A stretch of DNA of 64,000 nucleotides from Algoriphagus locisalis (lineage in GTDB: Bacteria > Bacteroidota > Bacteroidia > Cytophagales > Cyclobacteriaceae): NCBI RefSeq assembly GCF_900116615.1, contig NZ_FPBF01000006.1, forward strand, positions 248,001 to 312,000, read 5' to 3'. The notes below the pieces were generated by a model. It was given only the letters and a program-made list of their open reading frames with translations, was not told where the DNA came from and searched no databases. The translations under genes were made by a program, and so were the position numbers. Positions 26,389-35,585 of this stretch are shown one piece after another. Position 1 is the stretch's first letter, and each line of letters begins with the position of its first letter.

Positions 26389-26694
26389 TTAGGATTTCAT
26401 TTTTGAGGGATTTTGTCTAGAATCGAAAAAATCAGTTATATACAGCTCATCCTCTTCAATTCTATAAATTATTTTAATATTCATGTAAAAAATACGGCGA
26501 TGATTTTTGCCCAAATGAGATAAGAATGGTTCCTTCTGACCCAGATAAGGATTTTCAACCAGCAGTTGCACTTTTTTTAATAATTCTCTAATAATTTTAT
26601 CTACAATGAAAGCAGGGATATCAAGTTCAAAAAGATAGAAATCTGTTGTTTTATCTAGTGAATTCCAAGCTTCTTCTGTAAAATGGATTCTCAT
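26389..26694 (-). CDS. RelE/ParE-superfamily toxin
   Basis: 101 residues. The fold pattern of the family is seen: an amino-terminal strand RIHFTEEAW, helices to about 60, then NPYLGQKEPF and the closing strands RRIFYMNIKIIYRIEEDELYITDFFDSRQNP. The DFFDSRQNP ending is typical of ParE-like toxins. It follows its antitoxin gene with a 4-base ATGA overlap. Whether it attacks gyrase or mRNA cannot be read from sequence. Confidence 0.85.
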   Translation of the reverse strand: MRIHFTEEAWNSLDKTTDFYLFELDIPAFIVDKIIRELLKKVQLLVENPYLGQKEPFLSHLGKNHRRIFYMNIKIIYRIEEDELYITDFFDSRQNPSKMKS

Positions 26695-26909
26695 TTATTT
26701 AGTTTATTGGACATTCTTCTCTTTATTTCCTCAATATCCATTACTCTACCATATTTTATATCCTCCTCGCTTACCTGTGCAGAAGAATTTAATCTAGCCT
26801 CATAGTCTGCTCGATTGGCCAAAAATAGTTTGATTTCTTCAAGCCATTCTTCACTCTCCACATCTGCTATCATGGAATATATATCTGATCTTAATTTTTC
26901 CTTTTTCAT
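26691..26909 (-). CDS. Antitoxin of the RelE/ParE-type module
   Basis: 72 residues from the ATG at 26909; an in-frame TTG at 26954 would overlap the gene upstream and is less likely. Small, charged and helical, with the carboxyl part SAQVSEEDIKYGRVMDIEEI wrapping motif common in antitoxins of this type. The amino end shows no clear DNA-binding motif, so autoregulation is uncertain. The preceding 120-residue gene ends only 41 bases upstream and may share the transcript. Confidence 0.75.
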   Translation of the reverse strand: MKKEKLRSDIYSMIADVESEEWLEEIKLFLANRADYEARLNSSAQVSEEDIKYGRVMDIEEIKRRMSNKLNK

Positions 26910-26950
26910 AACCTGCTGATTTTGTCTCTCTAATTTAAGGCTTTTACCAA

Positions 26951-27313
26951 TCAAATCTCCTCAATTACACTTTCTCCCTTTGAACGATCACCAGAGGTCC
27001 ATTCCCAGGTTTCATGGAGGCGAATTTTTCCGTTTTCCAAAATTTCAGGCTTAGAATGGCAAATTCCCGTCATCAATTCGCCCTTGTTATTCACCTGATG
27101 ATAGCGCATGTTGATGTTTCCGGACTCGTCCACCAAACCGATCAGATGACCCTTTAGAATTTTTCCGCCAGCATAGCCTGCCGTCAGGATATTGCCTTCC
27201 TGATGATAGTGGAAAATTGTTTCGGAAGAAGTCTCTCCATTTTCCGTGTTCTGTACCGCATGGAATTTGCGATTATTGTAATTGATCACCGCCTGTCCAT
27301 TATGTTTATCCAT
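26951..27313 (-). CDS. Small cytoplasmic protein, lipocalin-like pattern, function unknown
   Basis: 120 residues, almost all beta strands with glycines (HYHQEGNILTAGYAGGKILKGHLIGLVDESGNINMRYHQVNNKGEL). From memory, close relatives are labelled n-acetylglutamate synthase in databases, but there is no acetyltransferase signature, so I do not adopt that name. No signal peptide. It lies upstream of the toxin-antitoxin pair on the same strand, probably by chance. Confidence 0.75.
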   Translation of the reverse strand: MDKHNGQAVINYNNRKFHAVQNTENGETSSETIFHYHQEGNILTAGYAGGKILKGHLIGLVDESGNINMRYHQVNNKGELMTGICHSKPEILENGKIRLHETWEWTSGDRSKGESVIEEI

Positions 27314-27425
27314 GATTTGAATAGGTTCTTTTCACTAAAATTAAGTCCTTTCGTGGAAATGTATGCCTTTTCAATTGATCCTTCCAAGTATCTTGGGGCT
27401 TCAAATCCCAAATTTTGACTTACGT

Positions 27426-29078
27426 ATGAGATCTCTATTACTTCCTGTTTGCCTTCTCTTTTGCCTAAGTGCTCAAGCACAAATGTTTCCTCATGGAGAG
27501 GAATTCACTCGTCAGGACACCCTTCGCGGCACGATCACTCCAGAGAGAGCTTGGTGGGATTTGCAGTATTATCATTTGGAAGTAAAAGTGGATCCTGATA
27601 CCAAGTCACTTTCTGGGAAAAATACTGTCAAATACAAAGTCTTGGAAGATCCAAAACGCATGCAGATTGACTTGCAAGCGCCTATGAAACTCATAAAAGC
27701 TGAGCAAGACGGAGCTGAATTGGAAATTGAGCATGAGGGAAATGCACATTTCATCACCTTGAAAGCAGCCCAGCCAATTGGTGAAGAGAAGGAATTGGCG
27801 CTTACGTTTTCAGGAACTCCAGTGGAGGCAATTCGTCCTCCTTGGGATGGTGGCTTGACTTGGCAAAAAGACAGTAATGGCTTGCATTTTATTGCAAATT
27901 CCAATCAAGGTATAGGAGCTAGTATTTGGTGGCCAAACAAGGATCATGGCTACGATGAGCCGGATCAAGGCGTATTGATGTCAGTGACAGTTCCGGAAGA
28001 TCTAATGGACGTGTCAAATGGCCGACTGATAGGAACTGATCATGACAAAGAAGCCAAGACCAAAACCTATCACTGGGAGGTGAAAAACCCAATCAATAAT
28101 TACGGAATCAATATCAACGTAGGTGATTATGTTCATTTTGGCGAAAAATATAAAGGGGAAAAAGGCGAGCTGGACATGGATTATTATGTGCTTCGTGAAA
28201 ACCTGAAAAAAGCCAAAAAGCAGTTTGAAGATGCTCCAAAAATGATGGAAGCATTCGAGCATTGGTTTGGCCCGTATCCATTTTATGAAGACAGCTACAA
28301 ACTAGTGGAGGCTCCTTATTTAGGCATGGAGCATCAGAGTTCGGTGACTTACGGCAATGCTTATGCAAATGGCTATTTGGGACGAGATCTCAGTGGAACA
28401 GGCTGGGGTCTGAAGTTTGACTTTATCATTATCCATGAGTCGGGGCACGAGTGGTTTGCCAATAATATCACTTACCGAGATGTGGCGGATATGTGGATTC
28501 ATGAGAGTTTCACTGCCTATTCCGAGAATCTCTTTCTGGACTATTTTTATGGAAAAGAAGCAAGCAAGGAATATGTCCTAGGTACCAGAATGGCCATCAG
28601 CAATGATATTCCGATCATCGGCACTTACAACGTAAACTCCGAAGGCTCTGGGGATATGTATTATAAGGGTGCCAATATGTTACATACCATTCGTCAGATT
28701 GTGAATGACGATGAGAAATGGAGAAGTATTCTGCGCGGATTGAATGAAGAGTTTTATCATAAAACAGTTTCTACCCGACAAATTGAAAGTTATATTTCAC
28801 AAAAAGTTGGTATCAATCTTACACCCGTTTTTAATCAGTATTTAAGAGATATCCGCATTCCTATTTTCAGCTATAATATCATGGACGGCGAGCTATTTTA
28901 CCGTTGGGAAAATGTAGTTGTAGGATTTGAGATGCCGGTGAAAATCTATGTTGATGGAAAAGAAATGAGTTTGAAGCCTACGCAGCGCTGGCAGCAAGTC
29001 GAGGTTTTGCAGGAAAATGCGAAAATCAGCGTAGATGAAAATTACTACGTGGGTTCGTTTAATATTTCGGGGAATTAA
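27426..29078 (+). CDS. Exported M1-family zinc aminopeptidase
   Basis: 550 residues. Signal peptide about 1-19 (LSAQAQ). The zinc site HESGH (337-341) with the third ligand Glu360 in MWIHESF fits HExxH-x18-E. The substrate motif, GxMEN in classical members, is replaced here by GMEHQ in APYLGMEHQSSVTYGNAY. It lacks the large helical carboxyl domain of classical PepN, like other short Bacteroidota members. It likely trims peptides in the periplasm or outside. ATG at 27426 starts the signal peptide; the longer frame upstream is not coding. Confidence 0.93.
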   Translation: MRSLLLPVCLLFCLSAQAQMFPHGEEFTRQDTLRGTITPERAWWDLQYYHLEVKVDPDTKSLSGKNTVKYKVLEDPKRMQIDLQAPMKLIKAEQDGAELEIEHEGNAHFITLKAAQPIGEEKELALTFSGTPVEAIRPPWDGGLTWQKDSNGLHFIANSNQGIGASIWWPNKDHGYDEPDQGVLMSVTVPEDLMDVSNGRLIGTDHDKEAKTKTYHWEVKNPINNYGININVGDYVHFGEKYKGEKGELDMDYYVLRENLKKAKKQFEDAPKMMEAFEHWFGPYPFYEDSYKLVEAPYLGMEHQSSVTYGNAYANGYLGRDLSGTGWGLKFDFIIIHESGHEWFANNITYRDVADMWIHESFTAYSENLFLDYFYGKEASKEYVLGTRMAISNDIPIIGTYNVNSEGSGDMYYKGANMLHTIRQIVNDDEKWRSILRGLNEEFYHKTVSTRQIESYISQKVGINLTPVFNQYLRDIRIPIFSYNIMDGELFYRWENVVVGFEMPVKIYVDGKEMSLKPTQRWQQVEVLQENAKISVDENYYVGSFNISGN

Positions 29079-29081
29079 TTT

Positions 29082-29177
29082 ATCTGATTATCCGCAATGA
29101 TGCCAGTAACCATATTTTCCGTGGTTTATTAGCTTGAAGACCGATGCTTCGACTTCTCTCAGCACAGGTGACGGATG
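29082..29177. repeat. Dispersed intergenic repeat, copy A
   Basis: Begins ATCTGATTATCCGCAAT and continues with TGCCAGTAACC, ending in a GAAGACCGA...ACAGGTGACGGA stretch. Copy B at 40623-40705 keeps the same order of blocks. Both start within 10 bases of the stop codon of a + strand gene. Between 29079 and 29279 I see no gene. Confidence 0.65.
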
Positions 29178-29279
29178 ATTCCCGCAGGAGCGGGACAGGC
29201 TGAAGTAGCCTCAATGCTAGGGTTGACCAAATCCTATGATGCTTTAGTCTCTTTACTGGCAGAAAAGCGGATATACAAA

Positions 29280-29645
29280 TTAATTCAAAAATGGAATGAG
29301 TATTTCCTTGGCTTTTTCTTCGGTAAAAAGTACCAGACCGGTAAGACTATCCGGATATTTGAATACGATCATTTGATTGCCTAAGCATTTTACCTCAAAG
29401 CGGAGCGGAGGATCTAAATCATCGATGAATTCAAGGATACCTTCGGAGCTAAGTTTCCAATCCAGTTCATAAACCTCTCCTTTTTCTGTTTTGGAGGAGG
29501 TGCCATCTTCTCGAAAGGTATAATAACAGTCAATCTTTCTGGATTCGTCTAAACAATACCAAGGATTCGCAATTAACAATTCCCGGGTTATAACCTTCCC
29601 GAAAAAAATGATGTCAACGGATAACAGATTGATAAAGTCAAACAT
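29280..29645 (-). CDS. Hypothetical protein
   Basis: 121 residues with no recognised domain. It has the look of a lipocalin-like or DUF5004-type small beta protein: TFREDGTSSKTEKGEVYELDWKLSSEGILEF, then strands to LIPFLN. There is no signal peptide; the amino end is hydrophobic but contains charged residues. It is a single gene with about 200 gene-free bases on both sides. Moderate certainty that it is expressed. Confidence 0.6.
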   Translation of the reverse strand: MFDFINLLSVDIIFFGKVITRELLIANPWYCLDESRKIDCYYTFREDGTSSKTEKGEVYELDWKLSSEGILEFIDDLDPPLRFEVKCLGNQMIVFKYPDSLTGLVLFTEEKAKEILIPFLN

Positions 29646-29843
29646 AGCAAAACAATTTACTAATTCGTTTCAACTTTATCGTAATAAATTCTCGAGCTTT
29701 TTTTTCTGAAAGTCTATTTGTTTTTCCCGCCGATATGCGCAGAAAAAGTAGCTGACCTGCTCTGATTCTGTAAATTACTATTATGCTTCTTTAATCTTCG
29801 TTTGTGAAGTTCTAGCTCAGGAACGTTTCTAAGGGAAACTATG

Positions 29844-31511
29844 CTAACCTTTGATTTTGTAGATTTTTCCTTCTGTTTTACTCATGATATAAACTTGCCC
29901 ACTAGCATCCTGGCCAAACTTTAGATCTACCCGTTCTCCACCGCAAAGCTCCAAAAGACTGATTTCTTTGCCCTCATAGCTTACACCCCAGGTTTGCACT
30001 TCTGAATTTCCCGATTTTTCTAAATCGGCAAAAAACAATCTCCCCGATAAGATATCTCCAAAGATAAATTTGTCCTCAAGTGGGCCATAAGGCATGATAT
30101 ACCCGGCAATGATAGCGGCTAATTCATCATGATCTAGCTGAATGATCGGGTAGCTTATCCCAAAACTTGCATCATTCTCCTGAAGAGGGAAAATTTCATT
30201 GAATTTTCCATAAGGGTTGATTACAAATCGTCCTTCACGAATCGGCCAGCCGTAGAATTTACCTTTTTCTATTTTATTTAACTCTTCAATGGAGTGCTGA
30301 CCAATGTCGGTGGCAAACATGTTTCCTTCTTCATCCCAGAAAACCCTGTTGGGATTTCGGAAACCGTAAGCATAGACTTCACCGGCTTTTCCTTCAATGC
30401 CTGAAAAGGGATTGCTCGCTGGTATTCCATATTTTCCGTTAGGGCTATCATTCCCTTGAGGATCTATACGAAGTATGCTGCTATAGACTTTAGCTCCTTT
30501 ATTGTCCGAAAGATAGCCGAAGCGCTGTTCCGTGAGCCCGCCGTCTCCAAATCCTATGAAAAGCAATCCATAATCTTCATCTCCAGACTTTGCATTGGGA
30601 TTGAAGGTCAGCTCCTGCATTCCGTGTGCTTGGGAGGGAATATCTATCCTGAGTAGTTCTCGGGAAGAGCCGGCAAAAGTAGCAGCAGCTGGATTCTCTG
30701 CTTTCCACTCCGTGACAATCCACTGCATAAATACGCGGATACTATCAGCATAGCCATAGTCAGGTGCCTGAGTGCCTCCAGGTTCGGTGTGGGCGGTATA
30801 GAAAAGACCATTCTCGGCGAACTCAGGATGGAAAGTGAAACTAGCCATTCCCGTAGCCCATCCGGGTTTGCTGACAAGCTCAGGTTTCAGTTCCTTGATT
30901 GGCAGGTAGAGCTTGGGTTTATTGTCCACAAGTTCATAAAGTCCTACCCGCTGATCATTGACAAAGAGTCGCTCAGTTCCTGGAGCTGTCTCCATTTTGG
31001 TCATCTTGGCCAAGGGGTGAGCAGAATCCGAAGCAGGTAATTGACTGTAAAGCTCTATTTCTAAGCGAATTCCAGAATCAGATAAGGTGTCAGGGATGGG
31101 ATCTTCCAGCCCTAGGGGAGGAATGGAATCCGGCAGATTTTCATACGTGTGTAAATAGGCCAAGAGTGCATCCAGCTCAGGTTCTTCCAGTCCCGGAAAT
31201 GGAGGCATATACGTTTTGTATTTTTCCAGGAGTTGAAGTGCTCTTGGGTCTTTTGCTTCGATGGTAGCTGAGGGGTTCTTTATAAAGTTCCTGATCCAGT
31301 CAGATTCTACCGAATGAGTAACTCCGCTCAGATTTGGCCCGATACCGTCATGGTCAAAGCCATGGCAGGTGCTACAGTTATTTTCAAAAAGCACTTTTCC
31401 AGCCTCTATTTGCTCTTTTTCAGTGCTTATTTCACTTCCGAATGGCTTTTTCTTGGAACAGGAAAAAATGATCAGTACTATCCCAAAACTAAGAATCACA
31501 GATTTTTTCAT
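29844..31511 (-). CDS. Lipoprotein fusing cytochrome c to a sugar-dehydrogenase beta-propeller
   Basis: 555 residues from the ATG at 31511. Lipobox IIFSC (Cys18), then a cytochrome c domain with CSTCH (46-50) and a Met ligand near TYMPPFPG, then a PQQ-dependent sugar dehydrogenase-like (GSDH) propeller from about 150 to the end (RLFVNDQRVGLYEL, GDGGLTEQRFG, YGFRNPNRVFWDEEG). It probably oxidises a sugar or aldose in the periplasm and passes electrons to its own heme. PQQ biosynthesis genes are not in the window. Confidence 0.88.
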   Translation of the reverse strand: MKKSVILSFGIVLIIFSCSKKKPFGSEISTEKEQIEAGKVLFENNCSTCHGFDHDGIGPNLSGVTHSVESDWIRNFIKNPSATIEAKDPRALQLLEKYKTYMPPFPGLEEPELDALLAYLHTYENLPDSIPPLGLEDPIPDTLSDSGIRLEIELYSQLPASDSAHPLAKMTKMETAPGTERLFVNDQRVGLYELVDNKPKLYLPIKELKPELVSKPGWATGMASFTFHPEFAENGLFYTAHTEPGGTQAPDYGYADSIRVFMQWIVTEWKAENPAAATFAGSSRELLRIDIPSQAHGMQELTFNPNAKSGDEDYGLLFIGFGDGGLTEQRFGYLSDNKGAKVYSSILRIDPQGNDSPNGKYGIPASNPFSGIEGKAGEVYAYGFRNPNRVFWDEEGNMFATDIGQHSIEELNKIEKGKFYGWPIREGRFVINPYGKFNEIFPLQENDASFGISYPIIQLDHDELAAIIAGYIMPYGPLEDKFIFGDILSGRLFFADLEKSGNSEVQTWGVSYEGKEISLLELCGGERVDLKFGQDASGQVYIMSKTEGKIYKIKG

Positions 31512-31621
31512 CAATGCTAAGATGTGGTTTTTTGTATATTATGCCAAATAAGATAGTATTAATGGCTTAGCTGTCCTGCGTTATCGTTGGATTTATCCAT
31601 TTTTTCAGGATAAATATTGCG

Positions 31622-32689
31622 TCAGGAATTTAGCGTAATGCGGAAGGTAGTTCCCTCACCAAGTGTGCTCTCCACGGCTATAGTACCGCCAAGGGTTTTT
31701 ACATGATTGTAAACTAAATATAGTCCGATTCCCTGGCTGTCTTCCCTATTATTGAATGTTTGCTGGAATCCAAAAATTTTATCCCCGATTTTTTCCATAT
31801 CGAAGCCAAGTCCATTGTCAGAAAAACTAAGCTGAATCTTATCTTTTATCACTGTAGTAGTAATGGCAATCTCTGGAGGAATTCCGGGCTTTTTATACTT
31901 AATCGAATTGGTGATCAGGTTTAGAAAAATGCTCTCCAGGTAATTAGGGTTTGAATGGATCTTTCCTAGTTGGCTAAAATCACCTGTTATCCTTGCTTCG
32001 GATTTTTTTATCAGTGTACTGATTGATTTTGATACGTTTTCAACAATTCTATTCAGATCAACTTCCTCGCTTGGTATGTATAGGGATTGTTTGTCCCGAA
32101 GTTCTTTGGAGTAAAAATTCAATTTATCTCTTAAATCTTCACAGGACATCTTAAAGACCTCCATGAGATCCAAGGTCTCTTTGTCCGTAATTTTTGAAAA
32201 ATCTATTAATTCATAAAGCGACAGCAAGTTATTCACAGGAGACCTGAGATCATGTGAAGTCATGTGTCCAATATGACGAAGATCTTTATTAATTTCAGTT
32301 AAGCTAGTCAAGAGTGTGTTTCTTTCAGCTTCGAGCTCTTTTTTTGGCGTGATATTCTTCGCTATTGCAAACACTAATTTGGCTTGCTCCATTGGTTGGG
32401 ATGTCCAGGAAAGCCATACTAACTCTCCTGATTTTGTTACATATCTGTTTTCAAAATCAACAAGGGGTTCTGAATTGAGCAATGACTTCCTTACCATCGC
32501 AGTCTTTTCTTTATCCTCCTCGTACACAAAGTGGTTTACTGGCTTTGCATATAATTCTTCATAACTATAACCTAAAACATCTACAACTGCAGGATTTACT
32601 TTCTTGAAATACCCATCAAAACCAGCAATACAAATTAAGTCAGGAGTCAGTTCAAAGAAGGTATCGTACTGGGATATTTCCGAATTCAT
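31622..32689 (-). CDS. PAS-domain sensor histidine kinase
   Basis: 355 residues, cytoplasmic, no membrane helix. PAS domain about 8-115 (DLICIAGFDGYFKKVNPAVVDVLGY in outline), then dimerisation helix with the phosphorylated His in MTSHDLRSPVNN, and an HATPase domain with N box LITNSIKY, G1 SDNGLGF and G2 QGIGLYLV. It lacks a receiver domain and no response regulator gene lies beside it, so it is an orphan kinase. The signal sensed by the PAS domain is unknown. Confidence 0.93.
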   Translation of the reverse strand: MNSEISQYDTFFELTPDLICIAGFDGYFKKVNPAVVDVLGYSYEELYAKPVNHFVYEEDKEKTAMVRKSLLNSEPLVDFENRYVTKSGELVWLSWTSQPMEQAKLVFAIAKNITPKKELEAERNTLLTSLTEINKDLRHIGHMTSHDLRSPVNNLLSLYELIDFSKITDKETLDLMEVFKMSCEDLRDKLNFYSKELRDKQSLYIPSEEVDLNRIVENVSKSISTLIKKSEARITGDFSQLGKIHSNPNYLESIFLNLITNSIKYKKPGIPPEIAITTTVIKDKIQLSFSDNGLGFDMEKIGDKIFGFQQTFNNREDSQGIGLYLVYNHVKTLGGTIAVESTLGEGTTFRITLNS

Positions 32690-32781
32690 TCTATTAGGAT
32701 TAGCTGGGTGTGCCGCTTAAAAGTTTAAGCGAGAATAATGAAAAAATTCAATAATTGGGAGAAAAAAATTAAACACCAATG

Positions 32782-32813
32782 AAAAAATGGCCATCAATCT
32801 GCTGATAGCCATT
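32782..32813 (-). terminator. Terminator of hflX
   Basis: Hairpin AATGGCTATCA / TGATGGCCATT on the minus strand, with one mismatch and a 6-base loop, followed by a run of T. It lies 8 bases after the hflX stop codon. Confidence 0.8.
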
Positions 32814-32820
32814 TTGTGTT

Positions 32821-34071
32821 TTATTCTTCGATGGAAAAGGTCTCATCTTCCAAGTAATGTGGATATATTTTTCGATGCTGTTTTTTTACCTCAGCGATCA
32901 ATGTTTGACGAAACTCTTCCACATTCTGACCACTAGCCGCAGCCATAAATACCGGCGGAATTCCGGTTTTTTTCTGATAGGCTTCTGCGAGTGCATCGAA
33001 GTCTAGAAAATTGGCCTCCTCTAACTCCAGCTCAGTCATTTTCATGCTTTCTTCCTCACTAGGCATGGTTTCTACCAGGTCTATTTTGTTGAAAACAAGA
33101 AGAGTCGGTTTATCTCCCGCCTTGATTTCATTCAGTGTCTGAGTCACTACAGCGATATGCTCCTCAAAATGTGGATGTGAGATATCCACCACATGCACGA
33201 GCAAATCAGCTTCTCGGATCTCGTCCAAGGTAGATTTGAACGCTGCAATTAAGTGCGTTGGGAGTTTTCGAATGAACCCGACTGTGTCAGACAGTAAGAA
33301 AGGCACATTTTCCAATACTACTTTTCTTACCGTAGAATCAACGGTAGCGAAAAGTTTATTCTCAGCCAGAATGTTCGTCTTTGTGATGAGGTTCATCAAG
33401 GTGCTTTTTCCCACATTGGTGTAGCCGACTACTGCCACCCGGACAATTCCTTTTCTACCTTTTCTCTGGGTTTCACCCTGTTTTTCTATTTCCCGAAGCT
33501 TTTCTTTCAACAGCGTGATTCTTCCTCGGATATCCCGTTTATCGGTTTCTATTTCCTTCTCACCTGCTCCACCTCGCGTTGTCGTACCACCTCGCTGTCG
33601 CTCCAAGTGCGTCCACATATTAGTCAGGCGTGGCAATAAATATTGGAAACGAGCCAACTCAACCTGTGTTTTGGCTTGGGCAGTTTGCGCTCTTTTCAGA
33701 AATATATCTAGAATCAAAAGCGATCGATCATAGATCGTCACCTTCAGTTCATTCTCCAAATTCCTCATCTGAGAAGGAGAAAGATCATCATCGAAAATGA
33801 CCATATCGACTTCAAAATGCTTGATGTATGCTGCGATTTCTTCCAATTTCCCTGTACCTACAAAAGTCTTGATATCAGGCTTTTCCATTTTCTGGGTGAA
33901 GCGATACACAGTTTTTGCACCTAAGGTCTCAGTCAAAAAAGCTAACTCATCCAGATATTCCTCCGTTTGTTGCTCTGTTTGGTATTGCCGGACGACACTT
34001 ACTAAAATAGCAGTTTCCTCTTTTGGAGCTGTTTCGTAAAGTTTTTGAAGTTTGCGTGAATGTTTACTCAT
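32821..34071 (-). CDS. hflX: Ribosome-associated GTPase HflX
   Basis: 416 residues. It binds 50S subunits and helps rescue stalled or heat-damaged ribosomes. An amino-terminal HflX domain (about 20-130) and the glycine-rich linker RQRGGTTTRGGAGE precede the G domain: G1 GYTNVGKSTLMN, G3 LLSDTVGFIRKLP and G4 FNKID. The carboxyl tail ends HYLEDETFSIEE. It is monocistronic with a clear terminator. Confidence 0.97.
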   Translation of the reverse strand: MSKHSRKLQKLYETAPKEETAILVSVVRQYQTEQQTEEYLDELAFLTETLGAKTVYRFTQKMEKPDIKTFVGTGKLEEIAAYIKHFEVDMVIFDDDLSPSQMRNLENELKVTIYDRSLLILDIFLKRAQTAQAKTQVELARFQYLLPRLTNMWTHLERQRGGTTTRGGAGEKEIETDKRDIRGRITLLKEKLREIEKQGETQRKGRKGIVRVAVVGYTNVGKSTLMNLITKTNILAENKLFATVDSTVRKVVLENVPFLLSDTVGFIRKLPTHLIAAFKSTLDEIREADLLVHVVDISHPHFEEHIAVVTQTLNEIKAGDKPTLLVFNKIDLVETMPSEEESMKMTELELEEANFLDFDALAEAYQKKTGIPPVFMAAASGQNVEEFRQTLIAEVKKQHRKIYPHYLEDETFSIEE

Positions 34072-34272
34072 AAGTTGAATTCTATGTCAAAGCAATGCAG
34101 AAAACTGGAATATAGTTTCCTCAGGTTCGTAAAAGCCGGTAATTGAGGTGTTGTTTTTACGAATTGTAGCGTCAGATGCTACAAAGTTCGACATATTTCC
34201 TTAGAATTGATTAGGATAGTGTTTTCTCTCTTGGTTATTTTGCCCTTTAATGCCAGCATTAACAGTCACCTA

Positions 34273-34824
34273 ATGGCCCAACTAATAAAAGCACCCTTAG
34301 CAGGCGTGTTAGAGATTTTTCCTAGAATTTTTGAAGATCAAAGAGGATATTTCTTTGAATCTTACCGAGAAGATTGGCTACAAGCTGAAGGGGTAGCTCA
34401 CGGATGGGTGCAAGACAATCAGAGCTTTTCTCAAAAAGGAACAGTTCGTGGCTTACATTTCCAGCGAGGTGAGCATGCACAGGCAAAATTAGTGCGGGTC
34501 ATTCAGGGAAAGGTGCTGGACGTGATCGTAGATTTGAGGAAAGGCTCAGCGACCTTTGGGGAGAAATATGAAACTATTCTCGATTCCCAAAGAAATAATT
34601 TGATGTATGTGCCAGCAGGTTTCGCACATGGTTTTTCGGTACTGGAAGACTCGATTTTCGCTTACAAATGCTCCAATTATTATAATAAAGCGAGCGAAGG
34701 TGGAATTCTTTGGAACGACCCCACCTTGGCGATTGATTGGCAAGTAGCTGTACCGATTACCTCAGAGAAAGATGCAGACTGGCCAACTTTAGAAGCATTT
34801 AAAATTAGTGAAGGAGGATTGTAA
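34273..34824 (+). CDS. rfbC: dTDP-4-dehydrorhamnose 3,5-epimerase
   Basis: 183 residues. Cupin enzyme of dTDP-L-rhamnose synthesis. It shows RGYFFESYREDW, the catalytic His in RGLHFQRGEHAQAKLVRV and VPAGFAHGFSVL. ATG at 34273 (MAQLIKAPLAG) matches the family; the TTG at 34207 would add an unlikely leader. Its stop overlaps the next start as TAATG. rfbA, rfbB and rfbD are not nearby, so it is separated from the usual cluster. Confidence 0.95.
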   Translation: MAQLIKAPLAGVLEIFPRIFEDQRGYFFESYREDWLQAEGVAHGWVQDNQSFSQKGTVRGLHFQRGEHAQAKLVRVIQGKVLDVIVDLRKGSATFGEKYETILDSQRNNLMYVPAGFAHGFSVLEDSIFAYKCSNYYNKASEGGILWNDPTLAIDWQVAVPITSEKDADWPTLEAFKISEGGL

Positions 34825-35570
34825 TGGGGATTTTAGATCTATTTAAAAGAAAGCCGGAGGTGGTAGAAGACCTTGAACTTAGCTGGTTGGAGGTAGATAT
34901 GCATTCGCATTTGATTCCTGGAATTGATGATGGATCCAAGACCATGGAGGAATCTCTCCAGCTGATCAAACGTCTATCAGATTACGGCTTGCGCAAAATA
35001 ATTACCACTCCGCATATCATGTCAGAGTACTATCGCAATACTCCAGAGATAATCAGGATGGGATTGGAGGATTTGCGTAAAGCGGTGAAAAAGGAAGGGA
35101 TTTCCATAGAAATAGACGCAGCCGCAGAGTACTACATGGATGAGATATTCCTCGAAAAAATAAAGGACGGTGAAGAAGTTCTCACGTTTGGAGATAATTA
35201 TATTCTAGTTGAGACGGGCTTTATCAACAAGCCTCAAATGCTTCTGGAAATTATTTTCCAGCTCGAAATGGCAGGGTACAAACCTATCCTCGCACATCCA
35301 GAGCGCTATCAATACCTAATTTCTGACAAAGGACTACTACAGGATTTGACGGATAGAAACATTCTTTTTCAGGTGAATATGCTTTCACTGACGGGATTTT
35401 ACTCCAAACCGGTAAAGGATTTTGGAGAAATGCTGGTAGAGACTGGACAGGTGAGATTTTTTGGAACAGACTGCCACAATCCACGTTACCTGGATATGAT
35501 GGAGGCTTTACCAAAGTCAAAACTGTATCAAAAAATCAAGCAACTCGATTTGCTCAATTCCTCTCTTTGA
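34824..35570 (+). CDS. PHP-domain tyrosine phosphatase (CpsB/YwqE-like)
   Basis: 248 residues. Polymerase-and-histidinol-phosphatase fold with metal ligands in DMHSHLIPGIDDGSKT, ITTPHI, LAHPERYQYL and FFGTDCHN. In other bacteria this family removes phosphate from the tyrosine kinase that controls capsule or exopolysaccharide export. It is translationally coupled to rfbC, which fits a role in surface sugar synthesis. No bacterial tyrosine kinase gene is in the window. Confidence 0.92.
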   Translation: MGILDLFKRKPEVVEDLELSWLEVDMHSHLIPGIDDGSKTMEESLQLIKRLSDYGLRKIITTPHIMSEYYRNTPEIIRMGLEDLRKAVKKEGISIEIDAAAEYYMDEIFLEKIKDGEEVLTFGDNYILVETGFINKPQMLLEIIFQLEMAGYKPILAHPERYQYLISDKGLLQDLTDRNILFQVNMLSLTGFYSKPVKDFGEMLVETGQVRFFGTDCHNPRYLDMMEALPKSKLYQKIKQLDLLNSSL

Positions 35571-35585
35571 TTTGTGTAAAAGTCA

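Noticed and set aside
27363-27425. Upstream extension of the M1 peptidase
   Set aside because: The ATG at 27426 starts a classical signal peptide; the added residues do not fit one.
29175-29384. Open frame of 69 codons on the + strand after the M1 peptidase
   Set aside because: It begins within a dispersed repeat and overlaps the minus-strand 121-residue gene; no recognisable protein or signal.
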